Counted from the first letter of the stretch, positions 1-8,746 are shown. The stretch is DNA of 64,000 nt from Paenibacillus dokdonensis (GCF_004916975.1 NZ_STGQ01000002.1:944079-1008078); one strand, 5' to 3'. Program-made: numbers and translations. Notes: generated by a model not told the origin, from the letters alone.

Positions 1-568
1 CGTATTTGCCTCCCAATTGGCTGCCGGTCTCGAACTGAAAGCCCTTGGCCGTGTTATTCAGATTGGCTTCACCCTGCATATTCAGGCCATACGCCTCCGA
101 GCCCACATGGCTGCTGACTTGATTGCTGACGCCATGTTTATCTAGCTGGGTTGCTGCTTGGAAACCGGCGCCATGCTTACCTCCAACTTCAATGCCGGTG
201 TTCATTTTCATTCCCGGATGGTTCTCTACTTGAACATTCTCCACATGGGTATGTTCAACCATTTGCTCCGGCTTAGGTTCAAGCTTTACCTGAAACCCTT
301 TGGGAGTAGGCTCTACCCGGCTTGGATCCAGCGACGGATATGGCGCGGTATACGAGATGCCGGGATAGGGAGATGGGTATGCTGGATATGCCGGATAAGG
401 AGAATATCCCGGATAGGCTCCAGTGTAAGGATAAGCTCTGCCTGGCATAGGCCAGTAGTAGAACGATGGCGGAAACGGACTGCGGAATGTATAAGCATAC
501 GGATCATACGCAAAAGTAAGCGGATGGTTATGCTGGAAGCCGGGCCCGAAGGGATAGTTTATCGTCAT
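1..568 (-). CDS. Pro/Tyr-rich protein of unknown function, 3' end outside the window
   Basis: This open frame runs off the left edge, so only about 189 N-terminal residues are visible. The ATG at 568 (complement) is preceded by a GGAGG ribosome binding site at 579-583. Residues 1 to about 85 are very rich in Pro, Tyr and Gly, with repeated PY/YP units such as YPGYSPYPAYPAYPSPYPG. The part after residue 90 is hydrophilic and rich in Gly, Asn, Gln and Val, with a GGKHGAGFQ segment. No signal peptide or membrane segment is seen. The composition recalls spore-coat or crust proteins of Bacillales, but that is only a resemblance in composition. It reads in the same direction as the kinase gene that ends at 688 but has its own 119-bp upstream region. 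I do not recognise the family. Confidence 0.7.
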   Translation of the reverse strand, partial: MTINYPFGPGFQHNHPLTFAYDPYAYTFRSPFPPSFYYWPMPGRAYPYTGAYPGYSPYPAYPAYPSPYPGISYTAPYPSLDPSRVEPTPKGFQVKLEPKPEQMVEHTHVENVQVENHPGMKMNTGIEVGGKHGAGFQAATQLDKHGVSNQVSSHVGSEAYGLNMQGEANLNNTAKGFQFETGSQLGGKY

Positions 569-584
569 GTCAAATGAACCTCCA

Positions 585-660
585 GATCAATTGTGATGAT
601 AATAGCCTATTCACCGGAACGTGAAATGACACATATTATTATGCTTTGCTTCAATTGATC
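585..660. repeat. 9-bp inverted repeat in the leader of the Pro/Tyr-rich gene
   Basis: GATCAATTG at 585-593 is the exact reverse complement of CAATTGATC at 652-660. The pair brackets the region where the promoter of the leftward gene starting at 568 should lie. A second small inverted repeat, TTGATC and GATCAA (655-660 and 670-675), overlaps the distal arm. It could be an operator or a leader hairpin, or chance in an AT-rich stretch. Confidence 0.3.
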
Positions 661-687
661 ATGGAGGAGGATCAAACCAAGAATACG

Positions 688-2493
688 TTATGGACTACTC
701 TGTACCGCCGGCAGCCGGATTGTGATCGTCGTACCGATGCCGAGGTGACTGTCGATGGTCATACCGTAATGCGTGCCAAAATAGAGGTGAATGCGTTCCT
801 GCACGTTAACCAGACCGATATGGTTATCATCACCTGATTCGGACTGCTCGGCCAGACGCCGCTGCAGTGCCACAAGCTGATCCGCACTCATGCCGGCGCC
901 GTTGTCGCGAACGGTAATCAGAAGCTGATTCTCATTTTGCACCGCGCACACCTCCAGCAGTCCGGGGCCGACTCTTCTTTCCAGGCCGTGAATAATGGCA
1001 TTTTCGATCAGCGGCTGCAAAGAGAAGTGTACGACCTGCAAAGATTCCGTATGCGGTTCGAGCTGCTCAGAATATTGGATCTTATCCCCGAAACGCATCT
1101 GCTGCACCTTGATATACAGCCGGATATGCTGGAGTTCCTGTTCCAGGGAGACGATATCCTTGCTCATTTTGGTATGGATGCGGAACAACTGCCCCAGCGT
1201 GCCGATCATTTCCCCGATTTCACGCTGGTCGTTCAGGATTGCCTTCATTTGCACCGATTCCAGGGCATTGGCGAGAAAATGCGGATTAATCTGGCTCTTC
1301 AGCGCTCCCAGCCTTGCAATCTTCTGCTGCACCTTGGCTTTGGAGGAGCGTTCGATATAATCCTGCAGCTCTTGGGTCATTTTGCGCAGACCCTGATACA
1401 GCACGCCAAATTCATCCTGCCGTTTGCTTCCCAAGTCCACGTCGAAATTACCCATACCGACCCGTTCCACCTGACGTTTCAGGAATATAATCGGCCTCGT
1501 TACGCGTGCCCGCATGATAAGGAGGAAAATGATGGCCATACCGATTGAGCCGACCGCAAGGAAGAGAATGATCCGGCCGAGCATTGCGGAATCCTTGGTC
1601 ATTTCCTTCTCATTCGTATATTGAATGACCTTCCAGCCGGAATAAGGGGAGGTGACGAAGTTGAAGTAGGAATCATGACCCTCAAAATAGCTGTAAAAGC
1701 TGCCTGTCTGCTGACCCAGCACCTGCTCGAACTTTTGGCTGTCAATTTGCATCGGCTTCGAAAAATCCGGGTTTTTTGATGCGTAAATAATGGCTCCGGA
1801 AGGGTCCGTAATGGCAAAATTCCGCTTGGTATTCTCGGACAGGCTCAGAATTTCGCGCAGGGAATCCAGACGGATATCCACCAGCATAACGCCAAGCGGC
1901 TGCTTGCCGCCGGTTTTGTTAATGACCCTTGCGATCGAGATCACCTTTTCTTTCGTATCGATCTTGTGGAAGGGGGTATGCGTGCCGAAGATGACAATGC
2001 CACCCTTTTTTGCGAGCGTTTTGAGGTACCAGTCCTCCTGCTCGAAATTTTCGTAATGAAGGTCCGCACGGTTGAAATTGGCCGAGTAAAAAAGCTGATG
2101 ACCGGCGTAAATTTGCACGCTGTCGACATTTTTGATGGTCATTTCGAGCGTGCTGATAAAATGCTGGATGATGTACTGGGAGGAGAGCTTCTGGTCATCG
2201 TCCGGGTTGTTGATCCATTTTTCCAGCGCGTTCTGCAGCTGTCCGTCCATATGCGCATAAAGTGTTCCCTTTTCAATACTCTGCAGATACTGGTCGATAT
2301 TGAAGGATAAATTGTTCAGGATGAGGTCGGAGCTGCTGGTGTATTCCGATTTGACGGTTTGCAAGGAGGCGGAATAAATAATGGCCGAGATGATCAGCAG
2401 CGGGATGGTGACCGTCAGGATCATCAGCACGAAAATTTGGGTGTTGAGATGCCTCATATGAAAAATTCTGCGCAGCCACAATGAGCTTTTCAA
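688..2493 (-). CDS. YesM-family sensor histidine kinase of the sialic-acid locus
   Basis: This 601-residue membrane kinase probably senses extracytoplasmic sugar or a loaded binding protein and phosphorylates the regulator encoded just upstream. A first membrane segment lies near residues 19-41, an extracytoplasmic Cache-like sensor region follows to about 300, then a second membrane segment (about 305-325), a HAMP linker and a His_kinase/HATPase pair. The phospho-acceptor motif reads QINPHFLANALE, where the family usually has QINPHFLYNTLE. Later ATPase motifs are PLIENAIIHG, DNGAGM and GLVNVQERI. The start is a TTG at 2493 that overlaps the TGA of the regulator in TTGA; an in-frame ATG 12 codons later (residue 13) is an alternative. 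It is divergent from the binding-protein operon at 4449. Confidence 0.93.
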   Translation of the reverse strand: MKSSLWLRRIFHMRHLNTQIFVLMILTVTIPLLIISAIIYSASLQTVKSEYTSSSDLILNNLSFNIDQYLQSIEKGTLYAHMDGQLQNALEKWINNPDDDQKLSSQYIIQHFISTLEMTIKNVDSVQIYAGHQLFYSANFNRADLHYENFEQEDWYLKTLAKKGGIVIFGTHTPFHKIDTKEKVISIARVINKTGGKQPLGVMLVDIRLDSLREILSLSENTKRNFAITDPSGAIIYASKNPDFSKPMQIDSQKFEQVLGQQTGSFYSYFEGHDSYFNFVTSPYSGWKVIQYTNEKEMTKDSAMLGRIILFLAVGSIGMAIIFLLIMRARVTRPIIFLKRQVERVGMGNFDVDLGSKRQDEFGVLYQGLRKMTQELQDYIERSSKAKVQQKIARLGALKSQINPHFLANALESVQMKAILNDQREIGEMIGTLGQLFRIHTKMSKDIVSLEQELQHIRLYIKVQQMRFGDKIQYSEQLEPHTESLQVVHFSLQPLIENAIIHGLERRVGPGLLEVCAVQNENQLLITVRDNGAGMSADQLVALQRRLAEQSESGDDNHIGLVNVQERIHLYFGTHYGMTIDSHLGIGTTITIRLPAVQSSP

Positions 2494-4136
2494 TCCATCA
2501 TCCCCATTTGCTTCCGGTAATCGGAGGGTGTCATATCCGTTAATTTGCGAAAGGTTTTAACAAAATGCTTATAGCTGGCATAGCCGCACATCTGGGCCAC
2601 ATCCGTCATCGGAACCTTGGACTGCAGGAGGCAGCGCTTGGAAAATGCAATACGTATTTCTGTCACAAAGGCCATATAATTTTTATTCAGCTTGGTCTTG
2701 AACAGGCGGCTGAGATAGGATGGATTGTAGAAAAAGCGGTCCGCAACCATCTGCAGGGTAATCTCCTGATCGATATGCTGAAGAATATAGGCCTCAATCT
2801 GCTCAAATATGGCGATATCGGCACCACCCTTTGCGGCTTGGCCCATATCCGCACGCAGCTGCAGCATCCAGCCGGCAAGCCACTCAAACAAGGCCGGCAT
2901 GGAGTCAAAATCATCCACAAACCGTAAATAAAGCAGCCTCTGATGATACATCTCCTCGATATTGATGCCATGCTTGCCTGCATACCGTATGCCCGTCGCA
3001 ATTACTTCCTGGATGAAACCGAGACTTTGCTCCATAGAGATCTGACCGGTTTTGGCCTGAAGATCCTGCGCCAGCCGGTCCATGAGCTGTTTCAGCTGCT
3101 CCATTTCGCCCTGCTCCAGGCAGGAAATCAGCTGCATTTTGTCCTTGTCTCCTAGATGAATGTTGCTTGTCTTTAAAGGTTCGGATGATGCAGACTGAAG
3201 CTCATACACATGCCGGCCCTTCTGGGCAAACCGCATAAACAACGCCTGGTTGGCTTGCAGCAGCAGGGCAGAAAGGGTTTTGAGATCAGAAGCTGCCGGG
3301 CCCTGCGCCAGGAATAGCCGGATATTCTGCCTTGCCGATGCGCTCCGGAGGAAAGCTTCTGCTTCCCTGTGCAGCGCAGGGCTCAGAAGGAGTGGAGTAT
3401 TTCCCTCATCCATTATTGTAAACGCATACATTTTATTGTGGGACATGTAACTGAATAGGACCTGACGTTCCATGGAAGGTAGGATATTCTGCAGCATGGA
3501 TACAAGCAGCTGTCCGGCATTTTGCCGCCACCAGGATTTGGACTGCGGTGAAGGCACAGAGTCTGGCACATAGGAGAGCACAAAGGGCTGCATGCACAGA
3601 TTTGCCTCGTCCATTCCGCACAAGGCAGCCAGCTGTCTCGGGTCCGCCGGAGCTTCTCCATCCTCAAGCAGCTGTTTGACGAAATGACTCCGCTTCAGCT
3701 GGATATTTTCGGCCAGATTATGCTGCACGGCGGCAGCCAGCCGCTCCTGCTCGCGTTTCGTTTCCAACTGACGGACACAATCCTGAATGGTCTTAAGGCT
3801 CTTCTCATATTGCAGCGGCTTTAACAGGTATGCGGACACATTGCCGAGGCGGATGGCCTCCTGGGCATATTCGAATTCATTGTAGCCGGTCCAGATGACA
3901 AAAAGCGTCTCGGGCAGCCTGTGGCGCAGGGAGCCGATCATTTCCAGCCCGTCCATAAGCGGCATCCGGATGTCTGTAATGATAAGGTCGGGCTTTTCCT
4001 TCAGTGCGGTTTCCACGCCCTCAGCCCCGTTCTCGGCTTCCACGATGTCATGAAAGCCAAGCTCCTTCCAGTCCAGATACTTTTGAAGTCCCATGCGAAT
4101 TAACGGCTCGTCCTCAACAATCATCAATTTATACAT
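2490..4136 (-). CDS. YesN-family response regulator (receiver plus AraC-type DNA-binding domain)
   Basis: This is a 548-residue response regulator. The receiver domain fills residues 1-120 with the acidic pair EDE at 8-10, phospho-acceptor Asp55 in IITDIRMP and the late Lys in YLLKPL. A long middle region follows, and a two-helix-turn-helix AraC domain ends the protein (about 445-545), with the typical AQMCGYASYKHFVKTFRK recognition part. I chose the ATG at 4136 because it begins MYKLMIVEDEP, directly at the receiver fold, with a purine-rich GGGGGC/AAGG leader; the frame stays open 25 codons further upstream but without homology. It heads a two-gene leftward operon with the kinase and most likely activates the divergent sialic-acid operon. 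Confidence 0.93.
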   Translation of the reverse strand: MYKLMIVEDEPLIRMGLQKYLDWKELGFHDIVEAENGAEGVETALKEKPDLIITDIRMPLMDGLEMIGSLRHRLPETLFVIWTGYNEFEYAQEAIRLGNVSAYLLKPLQYEKSLKTIQDCVRQLETKREQERLAAAVQHNLAENIQLKRSHFVKQLLEDGEAPADPRQLAALCGMDEANLCMQPFVLSYVPDSVPSPQSKSWWRQNAGQLLVSMLQNILPSMERQVLFSYMSHNKMYAFTIMDEGNTPLLLSPALHREAEAFLRSASARQNIRLFLAQGPAASDLKTLSALLLQANQALFMRFAQKGRHVYELQSASSEPLKTSNIHLGDKDKMQLISCLEQGEMEQLKQLMDRLAQDLQAKTGQISMEQSLGFIQEVIATGIRYAGKHGINIEEMYHQRLLYLRFVDDFDSMPALFEWLAGWMLQLRADMGQAAKGGADIAIFEQIEAYILQHIDQEITLQMVADRFFYNPSYLSRLFKTKLNKNYMAFVTEIRIAFSKRCLLQSKVPMTDVAQMCGYASYKHFVKTFRKLTDMTPSDYRKQMGMMD

Positions 4137-4221
4137 CGCCTTAGCCCCCGGTAATTCGTTGTTATAGTTATATTTTTCTGATGCAAATATATCATCGCGG
4201 TTGGTCGACAATCTCGTATAA

Positions 4222-4237
4222 GGATTCTATAGAATCC
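4222..4237. promoter_or_regulatory. 16-bp palindrome, candidate operator
   Basis: GGATTCTATAGAATCC is a perfect 16-bp palindrome lying between the divergent regulator and binding-protein genes. Palindromes of this length are typical binding sites of dimeric regulators. It could serve the leftward promoter of the two-component genes. No binding protein can be assigned from sequence alone. Confidence 0.4.
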
Positions 4238-4364
4238 TTGAGGTTATTTACGATTGTATAGGAAGCGAATCGAAGATAAAAAACAATATATGGAAAATGG
4301 GAACCCGAGTGAAGGAGTTTGTCATAAGGGTCAATTTTGAGGGATGAAAGTAAAAATTAGGGTA

Positions 4365-4394
4365 TTCAAGAAAATAGACGAGTGCCCCTATAAT
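4365..4394 (+). promoter_or_regulatory. Probable sigma-A promoter of the sialic-acid operon
   Basis: A perfect TATAAT lies at 4389-4394, with a weak TTCAAG at 4365-4370 in the -35 position at 18-bp spacing. The weak -35 fits a promoter that needs the divergent AraC-type regulator. The first gene starts 55 bp downstream behind an AGGGGGG ribosome binding site. Confidence 0.55.
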
Positions 4395-4400
4395 TACACT

Positions 4401-4414
4401 TGTAAGCGCTATAC
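4401..4414. promoter_or_regulatory. cre site (CcpA operator) at the operon start point
   Basis: TGTAAGCGCTATAC fits the cre consensus TGWAANCGNTNWCA except at the last base. It begins six bases after the TATAAT, so it covers the likely transcription start. Bound CcpA would therefore block initiation when a preferred sugar is present. Confidence 0.65.
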
Positions 4415-4448
4415 CAAAACAATTTCAAACCATTCAGGGGGGTAAGAA

Positions 4449-5846
4449 ATGAGAACAGTAAAAAAAGGGCTGATGACGCTCCTAGGCATTACATTGATCG
4501 GTACCCAGCTCGTTGCTTGCGGATCGACAAGTGATTCGGCGAAAACAACCGAGCCGGCAGGCAATGACAAGAAAGAAACAACCGCAGAAACACCGAAGGA
4601 TACGGCCAAGCCCGTAGAAATCACGTGGTGGAACTTCCCGAGCTTTCAGGCGCTTGACGGGGAAGTCGGCAAGTATGAGAAGCAGATTATCGAGGCCTTC
4701 AACAAGAAATACCCTGAGATTAAGGTCAATCTGGAGATGATCACTTTCGAAGCCGGACCCGAAAAGCTGAATGTTGCCATTGCTTCGAATACCGCTCCGG
4801 ATGTTATCTATGACGCGCCAGGCCGGATCCTCGACTGGGCCAAGAAGGACCTGCTCGCTCCGCTGGATGACATGGTGACGGATGAAGTCAGAAAAGACGT
4901 TCCGGAAGCGCTTTGGAAGCAGTCCATGGTCAGCGACAAAACGTATATGTATCCAATTAATACCGCTCCATTCATGATGGGCGTCAACAAAACCGTATTC
5001 GAAAAAATCGGCGCGCTTGATCTGCTGCCGCTGGACCGTCCAGACCGTACCTGGACGTTTGATGAATATAAAAAAGCACTGCAGGCTGTGAAAGAAAAAG
5101 CTCCTGATATCATTCCTTCCGGATTTTTTGCGAAAAGCCAGGCCGGAGACCAAGGCACGCGTGCTTATATCGCCAACCTGGGCAACGCAAGCTTTCTGAA
5201 CGACGATTATTCCAAAATCGCAATCAACACGGACAAAGCCGGAGCGGCTTTGGACTGGATCAGACAAGGCGTGAAGGATAAGCTGGTTGTTTCGGGCTCC
5301 GAATCCCTCACCGGCGGTGACGTCAACGACTTGTTCCTGCAAGGCAAGCTGGCGATTACGCTGAACTACTCACCGGTTCTCAGAGCACAAAACAAAACGC
5401 TGAAAAAAGCAGAATTTGAAGATGTTCTGGTGCCGTTCCCTACCATTGACGGCGCGAAGCCGAAGCTGGAGCCTTACCTTGGCGGCATGGCCATTTTCAA
5501 CAATGGGGATGATGCCAAAATTGCCGCTTCCAAGAAGCTGATCGACTTTATTGCCAATGATCCGGAATGGGGCAAGAAGGATCTGATCCAAACCGGCGGT
5601 TTGTCTGCACGCAGCTCTATTACTGGTCTATACGACGACCCGGAGTACACGTACGCTGAACAAGCCCGTGATTTCTACTCCAATCCGCCAACCATCGTAG
5701 ACGGTTATGCCGAAGTACGTACGTTCTGGTTCCCAGAACTGCAGAGAGTGCTGCTTGGCAAGGCTACAGGCAAGGAAGCACTGGATGAATTCGCGAAAAA
5801 GGCGGATGAAGCCATCACCAAAGCCAAGGCTGAAGCAGGTAAATAA
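4449..5846 (+). CDS. Sugar ABC importer, substrate-binding lipoprotein
   Basis: This 465-residue protein is a family 1 extracellular solute-binding protein. A short signal peptide ends in the lipobox LVAC, so Cys24 should be lipidated and anchor it to the outer face of the membrane. A Ser/Thr/Lys/Glu-rich linker runs to about residue 55; the mature fold begins at ITWWNFPSF. It is the first gene of an operon with two permeases and sialic-acid enzymes, so N-acetylneuraminate or a related sugar is the expected ligand; this is inferred from context, since family 1 proteins bind many sugars. A hairpin just after the gene may hold its mRNA at a higher level than that of the permeases. Confidence 0.92.
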   Translation: MRTVKKGLMTLLGITLIGTQLVACGSTSDSAKTTEPAGNDKKETTAETPKDTAKPVEITWWNFPSFQALDGEVGKYEKQIIEAFNKKYPEIKVNLEMITFEAGPEKLNVAIASNTAPDVIYDAPGRILDWAKKDLLAPLDDMVTDEVRKDVPEALWKQSMVSDKTYMYPINTAPFMMGVNKTVFEKIGALDLLPLDRPDRTWTFDEYKKALQAVKEKAPDIIPSGFFAKSQAGDQGTRAYIANLGNASFLNDDYSKIAINTDKAGAALDWIRQGVKDKLVVSGSESLTGGDVNDLFLQGKLAITLNYSPVLRAQNKTLKKAEFEDVLVPFPTIDGAKPKLEPYLGGMAIFNNGDDAKIAASKKLIDFIANDPEWGKKDLIQTGGLSARSSITGLYDDPEYTYAEQARDFYSNPPTIVDGYAEVRTFWFPELQRVLLGKATGKEALDEFAKKADEAITKAKAEAGK

Positions 5847-5871
5847 ACCATATTGTCGCCCGAAAAAGCTT

Positions 5872-5901
5872 GGAGTAGCGCGCCTGATGGTGCGCTACTC
5901 C
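5872..5901 (+). promoter_or_regulatory. Intra-operon hairpin between binding protein and permease
   Basis: GGAGTAGCGC (5872-5881) pairs perfectly with GCGCTACTCC (5892-5901) around a 10-base loop. It is followed only by TTTC, so it is a weak terminator at most. Such hairpins after binding-protein genes often protect the upstream mRNA and lower read-through into the permeases. Confidence 0.6.
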
Positions 5902-5937
5902 TTTCAACAAAGAGATGGGAAAGTAGGGGAGAGAGCC

Positions 5938-6834
5938 ATGGAAACAAGGGTACGAAAAATAAATCCTAATGTTTTGCGTGACTGGTTCATGAGTTATTTG
6001 TTTTTGCTCCCGGCATTCGGATTCTTCCTCGTGTTCGTTGCATATCCGATGCTGAGAGGGATTTACATCAGCTTTTTTAACTACAGTCTGCGGAAATTTG
6101 AGTACGTGGGCCTTAGCAACTACATTGATCTGTTCCACAACGAAATTTTTATCAAATCGCTATGGAATACATCACTGCTCGTGATCATCACGGTTCCGGT
6201 CGTGATTGTGTTTTCCATTTTTGTCGCGATGAGTATTTACCGTAAAAAAGAATTCGCAAGATCGTTCTTCAGAGGTGTATTCTACCTGCCGGCCGTTTCC
6301 TCCGTGGTCAGTATCACGGTTGTATGGGGCTGGATCTACCACCCGAACTACGGCGTGCTTAATTACCTGACCGGACTGTTCGGAGCAGAACCGATCTCCT
6401 GGCTGGGAAATGAAAAGACGGCGCTGCTGTCGATCATCGCGGTGCTCATTACCACATCCGTGGGGCAGCCGATCATCCTTTATGTCGCTTCACTGGGCAA
6501 TATTCCAACCTCTTATATCGAAGCGGCTCAAATCGACCGGGCTTCGTCCTGGCAAATATTCCGGAAAATCATTTGGCCGATGCTGATGCCGACCAATCTC
6601 TATATTATCGTCATTACGACGATTAACACATTTCAGTGTTTTGCGATTATCCAGCTGCTCACATCCGGAGGTCCCTACTACAGCACTTCGACCGTCATGT
6701 ACGGCGTATACGAGCAGGCATTCAAGCTAGGCAACTTCGGTATGGCTTCCGCCATGGGCGTCATTCTGGCCGTTATCATCGGCATTATTTCCACCATTCA
6801 GTTCAAATACTTTGGCAGCGATGTTGAGTACTAG
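5938..6834 (+). CDS. Sugar ABC importer permease, MalF/UgpA type
   Basis: The 298-residue protein has six predicted membrane segments and the cytoplasmic EAA loop of CUT1-family permeases. The first segment starts near residue 19 (YLFLLPAFGFFLVFV). The EAA loop reads EAAQIDRASSWQIFRKIIWP; the Gly that normally follows the Asp is Arg here. I chose the ATG at 5938, behind AGGGGAG, because the frame upstream only overlaps the end of the binding-protein gene. It forms the channel with the next gene product. No ATPase gene is present, so a shared MsmX-like ATPase is expected. Confidence 0.92.
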   Translation: METRVRKINPNVLRDWFMSYLFLLPAFGFFLVFVAYPMLRGIYISFFNYSLRKFEYVGLSNYIDLFHNEIFIKSLWNTSLLVIITVPVVIVFSIFVAMSIYRKKEFARSFFRGVFYLPAVSSVVSITVVWGWIYHPNYGVLNYLTGLFGAEPISWLGNEKTALLSIIAVLITTSVGQPIILYVASLGNIPTSYIEAAQIDRASSWQIFRKIIWPMLMPTNLYIIVITTINTFQCFAIIQLLTSGGPYYSTSTVMYGVYEQAFKLGNFGMASAMGVILAVIIGIISTIQFKYFGSDVEY

Positions 6835-6846
6835 GAGGGGCATGCG

Positions 6847-7728
6847 ATGAGTTCATCAATACAGGCCGGAATGAAGGCGGGAATCCCCCGTACCAAAGCA
6901 TCCGGCAAAAAACAATGGAGCATCGGCGGTATCATATCCAATGTGATTCTGACCCTGTCCACGCTATTTTTCATCTTTCCGTTTTACTGGATTATTACGG
7001 GCGCGTTCAAAAAGCAGACGACAGCGACCGCTATTCCACCGGAATGGTTTCCGCTTCATCCTACGTTTCAAAATTGGTCTGATCTTTTTAAAAATGCAGT
7101 CTGGCGCTGGACGTTCAACAGCTTTTTTATATCGTTCTGCGAGATGGCCGCAGTTTGTCTGGTGGCAGCCCTGGCGGGATATGTTCTGGCGAAGAAGTCC
7201 TTCCCGGGCCGGAAAATCATCTTTACTCTCTTTGTGGCTGCGATGGCGCTGCCCAAACAGGTTATCCTTGTTCCGCTGTTTACGATGCTGGCTGATTTCG
7301 GCTGGGTCAATACATACCGGGGTCTGATCGTACCGGCCATTGGTTGGCCGTTTGGCGTATTCCTGATGAAGCAGTTTTCCCAGACGATTCCAACGGAGGT
7401 TATCGAGGCTTCCAAAATCGACGGCTGCTCGGAGGTCCGCATGTTCTCGACCATTATCCTGCCGCTGCTGACACCGGCGCTCGGAGCACTGGCCATTTTC
7501 ACCTTTATCGGTTCCTGGAATGACTACTTCAGCCAGCTGATTATGACGCGTTCGACCTCCATGATGACGCTGCCGATGGGCATTGCGACCCTGCAGGGCG
7601 AGTACACCACAAACTACGGCGTAATGATGGCCGGCGCTGCGCTTGCATCTGTTCCGATGATCGCGATCTTCCTCGCATTCCAAAAGGCATTTACACAGGG
7701 GATTACGATGGGTGCGGTCAAAGGGTAG
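6847..7728 (+). CDS. Sugar ABC importer permease, MalG/UgpE type
   Basis: The 293-residue protein is the second membrane subunit of the importer. After a polar N-terminus of about 25 residues come six membrane segments. The EAA loop EASKIDGCSEVRMFSTIILP keeps the canonical Gly. The C-terminus ends in GITMGAVKG, a usual ending for MalG-type permeases. The ATG at 6847 lies 12 bases after the preceding stop and has a GGAGG site that includes that stop. The gene order binding protein, MalF-type, MalG-type is the standard one. Confidence 0.93.
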   Translation: MSSSIQAGMKAGIPRTKASGKKQWSIGGIISNVILTLSTLFFIFPFYWIITGAFKKQTTATAIPPEWFPLHPTFQNWSDLFKNAVWRWTFNSFFISFCEMAAVCLVAALAGYVLAKKSFPGRKIIFTLFVAAMALPKQVILVPLFTMLADFGWVNTYRGLIVPAIGWPFGVFLMKQFSQTIPTEVIEASKIDGCSEVRMFSTIILPLLTPALGALAIFTFIGSWNDYFSQLIMTRSTSMMTLPMGIATLQGEYTTNYGVMMAGAALASVPMIAIFLAFQKAFTQGITMGAVKG

Positions 7729-7798
7729 GCCTTCATTGCAGACCTCATATCGATTGGATGATAAAAGAAACAATGAAAATGAAGGGATGGGAAGAGAG

Positions 7799-8722
7799 AT
7801 GTCTGATATCGAAAAATTCAAAGGAATCATTGTCGCATTCTATGCCTGCTATAACGAAGAGGGGGACGTAGACCCTGTAAGAGTACGCAAGCTTGCCCGC
7901 CACTACGCGGATAAGGGCGTCAGAGGCCTGTATGTCGGTGGAAGCAGCGGAGAAGGTATGCTGCAAACGGCAGCCGAACGCAAGGTTGTCCTGGAGGCTG
8001 TGATGGAGGAAGTCGGAAGCGAGCTGACGATCATCGCCCACATCGGTGCGGCATCAACCCGTGAAAGCGTGGAGCTGGCCAGGCATGCCGAAGCGGTAGG
8101 AGCAGACGCCATATCTGCAGTTCCAGCCATTTACTATCGTCTGTCACCCGCAAGCGTGGAACGGCATTGGCAGGAGATGATCGACAGCACATCGCTGCCT
8201 TTTATCATCTATCATATTCCGCAAACAACCGGATTCAATCTTTCCACGGATCTATTGGCGAAAATGGCTGCGCAGGATAAAGTTATCGGCGTGAAGATAT
8301 CCTCGGAAAGCACATTTGAGCTGCAGCAGTTCAAAGCCGTTGGCGGCCCGGATTTTCTGGTGCTGAACGGTCCTGACGAGCAGTATCTGGCAGGGCGCAG
8401 TATCGGCGCCGATGGTGGTATCGGCGGCACGTACGGCGTGATGCCGGAGCTGTTTCTGAAGGTGGAGAGCTGTTACCGGGAAGGCAAAGTGGAGGATGCT
8501 CGTGAGTGGCAGTTTAGAATCAATGAGATCATTAAGAACCTGCTCAGCTTTCCGTCCCTGTATGGCGCCTGTAAAGCCGTATTGAAGCTTCAGGGTGTAG
8601 AATGCGGTGAGCCAAGGCTGCCGCTGCTTCCGGTGTCTCCGGCAGACAAGGGACGCATTGTACTGCTGCAAAAGCAAATCCATGAGTATACAGAAGAAGC
8701 CATGTCTTCAGTTAAAGCCTGA
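7799..8722 (+). CDS. nanA: N-acetylneuraminate lyase-like aldolase (DapA/NanA family)
   Basis: This 307-residue TIM-barrel aldolase should cleave N-acetylneuraminate to pyruvate and N-acetylmannosamine in the cytoplasm. The Schiff-base lysine is Lys166 in VIGVKISS and the catalytic Tyr138 lies in IIYHIPQ; the substrate loop reads GGSSGEG (48-54). DapA-family members share these residues, so the lyase call rests mainly on its neighbours, which supply the next two steps. I chose the ATG at 7799 (MSDIEKFKG) because the fold begins there and GGGAAGAGAG precedes it. It follows the permease by 70 bases in the same operon. Confidence 0.85.
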   Translation: MSDIEKFKGIIVAFYACYNEEGDVDPVRVRKLARHYADKGVRGLYVGGSSGEGMLQTAAERKVVLEAVMEEVGSELTIIAHIGAASTRESVELARHAEAVGADAISAVPAIYYRLSPASVERHWQEMIDSTSLPFIIYHIPQTTGFNLSTDLLAKMAAQDKVIGVKISSESTFELQQFKAVGGPDFLVLNGPDEQYLAGRSIGADGGIGGTYGVMPELFLKVESCYREGKVEDAREWQFRINEIIKNLLSFPSLYGACKAVLKLQGVECGEPRLPLLPVSPADKGRIVLLQKQIHEYTEEAMSSVKA

Positions 8723-8746
8723 TTGGGTAAGAGGGGGAGCTGCTAT

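Larger units (their letters stand above)
4137..4448. other. Divergent control region between yesN-type regulator and the sialic-acid operon
   Basis: No gene fits this 312-bp stretch. Its right part holds the operon promoter and a cre site (listed separately). The left part near 4210-4240 contains the inverted element GGATTCTATAGAATCC, a near-perfect palindrome that could bind a dimeric regulator. The rest is AT-rich with no recognised RNA element. Confidence 0.5.

Noticed and set aside
158..577. Plus-strand frame at the left edge
   Set aside because: The minus strand has a well-placed start, GGAGG site and a consistent Pro/Tyr-rich reading; the plus-strand frame is Arg-rich noise.
4482..5342. 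Long open frame on the minus strand opposite the first binding-protein gene
   Set aside because: It is a mirror of the plus-strand codon pattern, has no ribosome binding site and no recognisable protein features.
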